From Candidatus Magasanikbacteria bacterium RIFCSPHIGHO2_02_FULL_47_14 (GTDB lineage: Bacteria; Patescibacteriota; Patescibacteriia; Magasanikbacterales; UBA922): a stretch of DNA of 25,577 nucleotides. Positions 22,082 to 25,577 of the stretch are shown here, piece after piece. The notes under the pieces were generated by a model that was not told where the DNA came from, ran no database searches, and saw only the letters and a list, made by a program, of their open reading frames with translations. Each line of letters opens with the position of its first letter. Position 1 is the stretch's first letter. The DNA lies in NCBI GenBank assembly GCA_001784275.1, contig MFQB01000047.1:1-25577 (forward strand). Reading direction: 5' to 3'. A program made the translations under genes and the position numbers.

Positions 22082-23554
22082 ATGCCAAAGAAGAAACCAG
22101 TGGCCAAGCCGAAAGCAAAAAAGAAACCAGTAGCTCGGCTCACTCCAAAAAAGAAGGGAAAGACAGCCTCCAAGGTTGCAAAGTTGAAGTTTGTAAAGAA
22201 GGTCCAGAGACCCGAACAGCCGGTGGCAAAAGAACGTACTGAACCGGAAGAAGCACGAAAAAACGGCAAAGGCTTTGAGACACTTCGCGGCATGAAGGAC
22301 TTGTTGCCGGAGAAGTCGCCGCTTTGGTTGTTGGTCTATCACACCGCAGAAAACATTGCGAAGGCGTATGGGTTCGGGTATATGGAAACCCCGATACTTG
22401 AGTCGACGCAATTGTTTGTCCGCTCTTTGGGCAAGGCAACGGACGTCATTGATAAAGAAATGTACACATTTGAAGATAAAGATGGCAGCAAGGTCTCACT
22501 GCGACCGGAGGCAACCGCATCCATTGCCCGTGCCTATATCAATCACGGCATGCACAATCGCCCGCAGCCGGTAAAGGTTTGGTACTGGGGCCAGATGTTC
22601 CGCCACGACCGACCCCAAGCCGGCCGCTATCGTCAGTTCCATCAGTTTGGATGTGAAACCCTGGGCCAGCGCGATCCGGTGATCGACGCAGAGTTGATTG
22701 CTGTTTCATACAATTTTTTGTTTGACCTGGGGATCAGCACAGAGGTCCATATCAATAGCATTGGGTCACTGGAGGACAGAAAGAACTATACTGTTGAACT
22801 TGTCGGATACTTACGGAGCAAACGCACCTATCTGTGCGCTGACTGCAAGCGCCGCATGGTGAAGAACCCATTGCGTGTTTTGGACTGTAAAGAAGAAGAG
22901 TGTCGGAACGTCATTGAAGAAGCCCCACAAATTGTGGACTGGCTCAGCGCCGAATCGAGAGCGTTTTTCATGAAAGTTTTGGAGTATCTCGACGAGTTGC
23001 AGGTCCCGTATGTGTTGCGCTCAACACTGGTCCGCGGTTTAGACTACTATACTGACACCGTCTTTGAGTTTTATACGGAAAAAGGTGAAGAGGGCGCTCA
23101 GAGCGCATTGGGCGGCGGTGGACGATATGATGGACTGATTGAGCAACTTGGCGGACGCCCAACCCCGGCCGCCGGTTTTTCCATGGGCATCGAGCGCGTT
23201 ATTTCTGAGTTGACCCGCGACAAAGAAGGACGAAAAGAGTTTGAAAATCCATACGATGGAACGATGCAGATTTTCTTTGCTCAGCTTGGCGAACAGGCCC
23301 GTCGCAGAATGTTGCGTCTGATTGAAGAGTTACGCCGAAAAGGAATTTTGGTTGGCTCGAATCTTGCCAAGACTTCGTTGAAAACCCAGCTTGAACTTGC
23401 CAACAGCCTGAAATCAACCCATACCGTTATTTTGGGACAAAAAGAAGTCCAGGACGGAACAGTTATCATTCGCGATATGAGCTCCGGTATCCAGGAGATT
23501 GTGGATCAAAAGAAGATCGAGCAGGAACTCCGAAAGATCATTGCAGCAAAGTAG
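22082..23554 (+). CDS. hisS: Histidine-tRNA ligase with a basic N-terminal extension
   Basis: A 490-residue class II synthetase. Residues 1-62 are an added Lys/Ala/Pro-rich tail (KKKPVAKPKAKKKPVA...) reminiscent of histone-H1-like sequence. The catalytic core starts near 65 (GFETLRGMKDLLP). It includes LRPEATASIARAY, motif 2 FRHDRPQAGRYRQFHQFGCE, the His-binding segment with ALGGGGRYDGL, and motif 3 AAGFSMGIERV. The insertion contains a CADCKRRM...CKEEEC segment of four Cys, possibly a zinc knuckle. The C-terminal anticodon-binding domain is complete (to KIIAAK). The extension probably aids RNA binding or binding to the ribosome; this is inference. ATG 2 bp after the lepB stop, no SD. Confidence 0.95.
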   Translation: MPKKKPVAKPKAKKKPVARLTPKKKGKTASKVAKLKFVKKVQRPEQPVAKERTEPEEARKNGKGFETLRGMKDLLPEKSPLWLLVYHTAENIAKAYGFGYMETPILESTQLFVRSLGKATDVIDKEMYTFEDKDGSKVSLRPEATASIARAYINHGMHNRPQPVKVWYWGQMFRHDRPQAGRYRQFHQFGCETLGQRDPVIDAELIAVSYNFLFDLGISTEVHINSIGSLEDRKNYTVELVGYLRSKRTYLCADCKRRMVKNPLRVLDCKEEECRNVIEEAPQIVDWLSAESRAFFMKVLEYLDELQVPYVLRSTLVRGLDYYTDTVFEFYTEKGEEGAQSALGGGGRYDGLIEQLGGRPTPAAGFSMGIERVISELTRDKEGRKEFENPYDGTMQIFFAQLGEQARRRMLRLIEELRRKGILVGSNLAKTSLKTQLELANSLKSTHTVILGQKEVQDGTVIIRDMSSGIQEIVDQKKIEQELRKIIAAK

Positions 23555-23566
23555 TGAAAGTCGATC

Positions 23567-23595
23567 TTGACGACATACCTGTTTTTGTATACACT
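23567..23595 (+). promoter_or_regulatory. rpsU promoter
   Basis: TTGACG at 23567-23572, a 17-bp spacer, and TACACT at 23590-23595. It starts near 23602, giving a leader of about 26 nt that consists largely of the SD region. Confidence 0.65.
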
Positions 23596-23612
23596 AAGCC
23601 TATCTTTCCTGT

Positions 23613-23622
23613 GAGGAGGTGA
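23613..23622 (+). promoter_or_regulatory. Near-perfect Shine-Dalgarno sequence of rpsU
   Basis: GAGGAGGTGA matches the full anti-SD complement (AGGAGGTGA). It lies 5 nt before the GTG start. It is the only strong SD in front of a native gene in the window. Confidence 0.85.
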
Positions 23623-23627
23623 CCATT

Positions 23628-23891
23628 GTGTCCGAAATAAAACGAAAAAAAGGAGAACCGTTTGAAGTGTTTCTCCGACGAGTCAAACAAGAGTGGCAAC
23701 GCTCCGGCAAGTTGCTTCAGGCCAAAAAGGTCCAATTTTTTGATCCGCCAAAAAGCAAAAATATTCGCCGTCAGCAAGCAATTTCCCGTTCAAAAATTAT
23801 TGCAAAGACTGAGTACCTCAAGAAGATCGGCCGCTTGTCAGAAGAGACTGACCAGTTTGGTCGCGATAGACGCAATAAACGCGGTAAGTAA
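23628..23891 (+). CDS. rpsU: 30S ribosomal protein bS21
   Basis: An 87-residue protein starting with GTG at 23628 at good distance from the SD; the upstream in-frame GTG at 23619 overlaps the SD and was rejected. It has the bS21 features: GEPFEVFLRRVKQEWQRSGKLLQAKK, then a basic Arg/Lys-rich second half. It is longer than the usual 58-71 residues because of the tail after SRSKIIAKTEYLKK. bS21 sits near the anti-SD on the 30S subunit and helps initiation. yqeY follows after 3 bp. The strong SD may serve autoregulation (see findings). Confidence 0.9.
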   Translation: MSEIKRKKGEPFEVFLRRVKQEWQRSGKLLQAKKVQFFDPPKSKNIRRQQAISRSKIIAKTEYLKKIGRLSEETDQFGRDRRNKRGK

Positions 23892-23894
23892 GAT

Positions 23895-24329
23895 ATGACA
23901 CTTATACAGACGATTTTAGAAGCGCAAAAAGAAGCCATGAAAAAGAGAGATGCGGAAACGCTTTCTATCTTACGGGTGCTATCGTCTGCTGCGAAGAACG
24001 AACAAATTGAGAAACAACGAGAACTGACCGATGCTGAAGTGCAACAGGTCATTGCACGACAGGTGAAGCAGCTGAAAGATGCGTTGAGTGATTTTGAAAA
24101 AGCCCAGCGCACGGATTTGGTGGATAAGACCAAAAAAGAAGTTGCGTTACTGTCTGCATACCTGCCGCAACAGTTGTCTGACGAAGAACTGAAAGCAGTT
24201 ATTATGTGTGTGGTAGAGACGAACAAGGGAATCGAGCCCGGCCGCATCATGGGCCCTGTCATGAAAGAAGTCGCAGGTCGCGCAGATGGGTCCAGAGTCA
24301 AAGCAATGCTTGAGACCCTGGCAATATAA
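23895..24329 (+). CDS. yqeY: GatB/YqeY domain-containing protein
   Basis: A 144-residue protein of the YqeY family, related to the tRNA-binding tail domain of GatB in amidotransferases. Recognisable parts are KEAMKKRDAETLSILRVLSSAAKNE near the start, VIARQVKQLKDALSDFEKA, SAYLPQQLSDEEL, and the C-terminal MGPVMKEVAGRADGSRVKAML. Standalone YqeY has an uncertain role, possibly tRNA-related. It is 3 bp after rpsU, a common bacterial arrangement, so it is probably translated with it. No strong SD. Confidence 0.93.
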   Translation: MTLIQTILEAQKEAMKKRDAETLSILRVLSSAAKNEQIEKQRELTDAEVQQVIARQVKQLKDALSDFEKAQRTDLVDKTKKEVALLSAYLPQQLSDEELKAVIMCVVETNKGIEPGRIMGPVMKEVAGRADGSRVKAMLETLAI

Positions 24330-24383
24330 AAGTCAAAAAGTCTGTCACTGTGTATCTTTTGGTACACGTAAGTCCATTGGTCC

Positions 24384-25577
24384 ATGCTACAATGGATGTT
24401 CCAACATAAAAAAAATAAAAAAGCTGCCATGATAGCCCTTGGTTTTTTTGTGGCGGTTTTTTTATTTTTCATTATTCCTGAGATCGCTTCAGCACAGGCA
24501 GAGCCGGATGTATTTGGTGTTGAGCAGGTTGAAGGAACAATCAAATTGGGCAGCCAGGATATTCGCGTGATCGTTGCCAAGATTATCCGTGCCGCCTTAG
24601 GCTTACTTGGCATTATCACACTGGGCTTCATGCTTTATGCCGGATTTTTGATCATGACTTCCGGCGGGAACGAAGATAAAGTTGAACAAGGAAAAAAGAC
24701 CTTGACCAACGCAACTATTGGCTTGGTTATTATTCTTTCTTCAATGGCAATCGTGCAGTTTGTCTTGAACCAACTGAGTGATGCAACCGGATTAGGTAAT
24801 GGAAGCGGACGCGGCGGAGCCCCATCCCTTGCTTCTTTTGCAGGAAGCGGCGCACTGGGATTTATTATCGAAGACCACTATCCATTCCGTAACCAGAAAG
24901 AAGTCAAACGTAATACCAAGATTGCCGTTACCTTTGCAGAACCCATGGATCCGGCATCGATAATCATCAATACAAACGGTACTTGTCTTGAGGGTGGCCA
25001 GGTGAAATCAGGCGACGACTGCGAACGAGGTGCTGATGGAAAAATAACGAATCCGTATTATGGTGACTGTCTGGCTGTCGCCAACTTGAATCCAGAGACA
25101 GACTGTGACCATCTCGCCACCTCTTCGGTAAAAATATTTCCTTTTGCAACATCATCACAATCGATTATTGATGCGTTTGAGCGAGGACAAAATCCGCAAG
25201 TCCGTGTAGTGGAGGCGGTTGCTCTCACGACATACGATGCCCAACAAGATGCATACACCTTTTTGTTTAAACCAGTGCAGCCGATTGGAGATGCAATCCA
25301 GCCAGTAAAGTACGACGTGTACTTGACAGGGAGTATTTTAAAGAAAACCGGCGTGCCTGCGTTTAGGGATGATCGTTTCGGAGATAACTACTATGATTGG
25401 AACTTTGAAACAGACACACTGCTCGACCTTGATCCACCTGCTATCACAAGTATCTATCCCAAGGATGGGGCTCAGGGCTACCGTAATAGTGTCGTCAAGA
25501 TTAATTTTAACGAAGCGGTTGACCCGATCGCAGTTCAGGGGCTGACCGGTCCGACCACGACATTTAATAACATTATC
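24384..25577 (+). CDS. Exported protein with pilin-like membrane segments and Ig-like domains, 3'-truncated
   Basis: 398 codons are visible and the frame runs off the window. From the ATG at 24384 the N-terminus has a basic n-region (QHKKNKKAA), a hydrophobic core, and an ASA-type cleavage region (EIASAQA), i.e. a signal peptide. Two more hydrophobic helices follow at about 68-93 and 113-133, flanked by GGNEDKVEQGKKTL. This layout resembles the TrbC/VirB2-like pilin modules often found in CPR surface proteins. Beyond residue 150 a beta-rich region begins with VTFAEPMDPASI and later IYPKDGAQGYRNSVVKINFNEAVDP, typical of SbsA/Big_5 Ig-like domains, and it has several Cys. It may be a surface or conjugation-related protein. 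Alternative in-frame starts are 24396 and 24429. Confidence 0.8.
   Translation, partial: MLQWMFQHKKNKKAAMIALGFFVAVFLFFIIPEIASAQAEPDVFGVEQVEGTIKLGSQDIRVIVAKIIRAALGLLGIITLGFMLYAGFLIMTSGGNEDKVEQGKKTLTNATIGLVIILSSMAIVQFVLNQLSDATGLGNGSGRGGAPSLASFAGSGALGFIIEDHYPFRNQKEVKRNTKIAVTFAEPMDPASIIINTNGTCLEGGQVKSGDDCERGADGKITNPYYGDCLAVANLNPETDCDHLATSSVKIFPFATSSQSIIDAFERGQNPQVRVVEAVALTTYDAQQDAYTFLFKPVQPIGDAIQPVKYDVYLTGSILKKTGVPAFRDDRFGDNYYDWNFETDTLLDLDPPAITSIYPKDGAQGYRNSVVKINFNEAVDPIAVQGLTGPTTTFNNII
24385..24393 (+). promoter_or_regulatory. Possible extended -10 promoter
   Basis: TGCTACAAT is a TGN-extended -10 without a clear -35. If it is used, transcription would start near 24400, which would favour the internal ATG at 24429 as start of the following gene. 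Confidence 0.35.

Noticed and set aside
23771..24631. 286-codon minus-strand ORF opposite rpsU/yqeY
   Set aside because: It is a shadow of two well-supported genes; its composition (Ser/Cys/Phe-rich) is typical of an antisense frame.
1..25577. CRISPR arrays, insertion sequences, transposases, prophage genes
   Set aside because: No repeat-spacer pattern, terminal inverted repeats, or transposase/integrase motifs were seen on either strand.

Overview
The window looks like part of a chromosome of a Patescibacteria/CPR bacterium (Parcubacteria-like, for example Magasanikbacteria or Uhrbacteria; the exact phylum is inference). The evidence is a set of small compact operons, housekeeping genes that almost all lack a Shine-Dalgarno (SD) sequence and sit very close to their promoters, tRNA genes without an encoded CCA end, a short membrane-anchored ClpA/B-type AAA+ protein, and TGA used as a stop (smc), so not the Gracilibacteria code. 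Most native promoters read TTGACA-like / 17 bp / TATACT-like.

Layout. 1-968: end of a VanW-domain protein. 1069-1424: a promoter, a strongly structured RNA of about 320 nt and an intrinsic terminator; I could not assign the RNA to a known class. 1478-4484: membrane-anchored single-domain Clp-type ATPase and a secreted/anchored beta-helix protein. 4551-5150 (-): clpP. 5206-5746: GC-rich single-gene unit 1. 5751-6764 (-): nrnA-type DHH phosphoesterase, divergent from smc (6840-9914) with interlocked promoters. 9892-10049: a short RNA unit with a 16-codon ORF. 10051-11227: GC-rich unit 2 (GNAT acetyltransferase). 11240-12730: YtcJ-like amidohydrolase. 12801-13544: rpsP and khpA. 13668-13846: tRNA-Val and tRNA-Ile. 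13907-14590: GC-rich unit 3. 14602-15234 (-): SAM methyltransferase. 15314-21317 (-): a six-gene copper-homeostasis operon led by csoR, with a perfect CsoR-type operator inside its promoter. 21456-24329: lepB, hisS, rpsU, yqeY. 24384-end: start of an exported Ig-like/pilin-like membrane protein.

How genes work together. The copper operon has a sensor (CsoR), a membrane protein with a Cys/His/Met loop, an HMA-DsbD-cupredoxin fusion, a CopZ-like chaperone, a Cu+ export ATPase and a small membrane protein. It reads as a self-regulated copper detoxification module. rpsP-khpA and rpsU-yqeY are familiar translation-related neighbours.

The most unusual feature is the three GC-rich single-gene units (5272-5676, 10199-11152, 14064-14483). 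They are scattered between native genes. Each has a promoter-like element, a purine-rich SD, and a GC-rich hairpin at the end. Their codon use and SD dependence differ from nearly every native gene. Two encode proteins I cannot recognise and one encodes a GNAT enzyme. Apart from these, rpsU is the only gene with a near-perfect SD.
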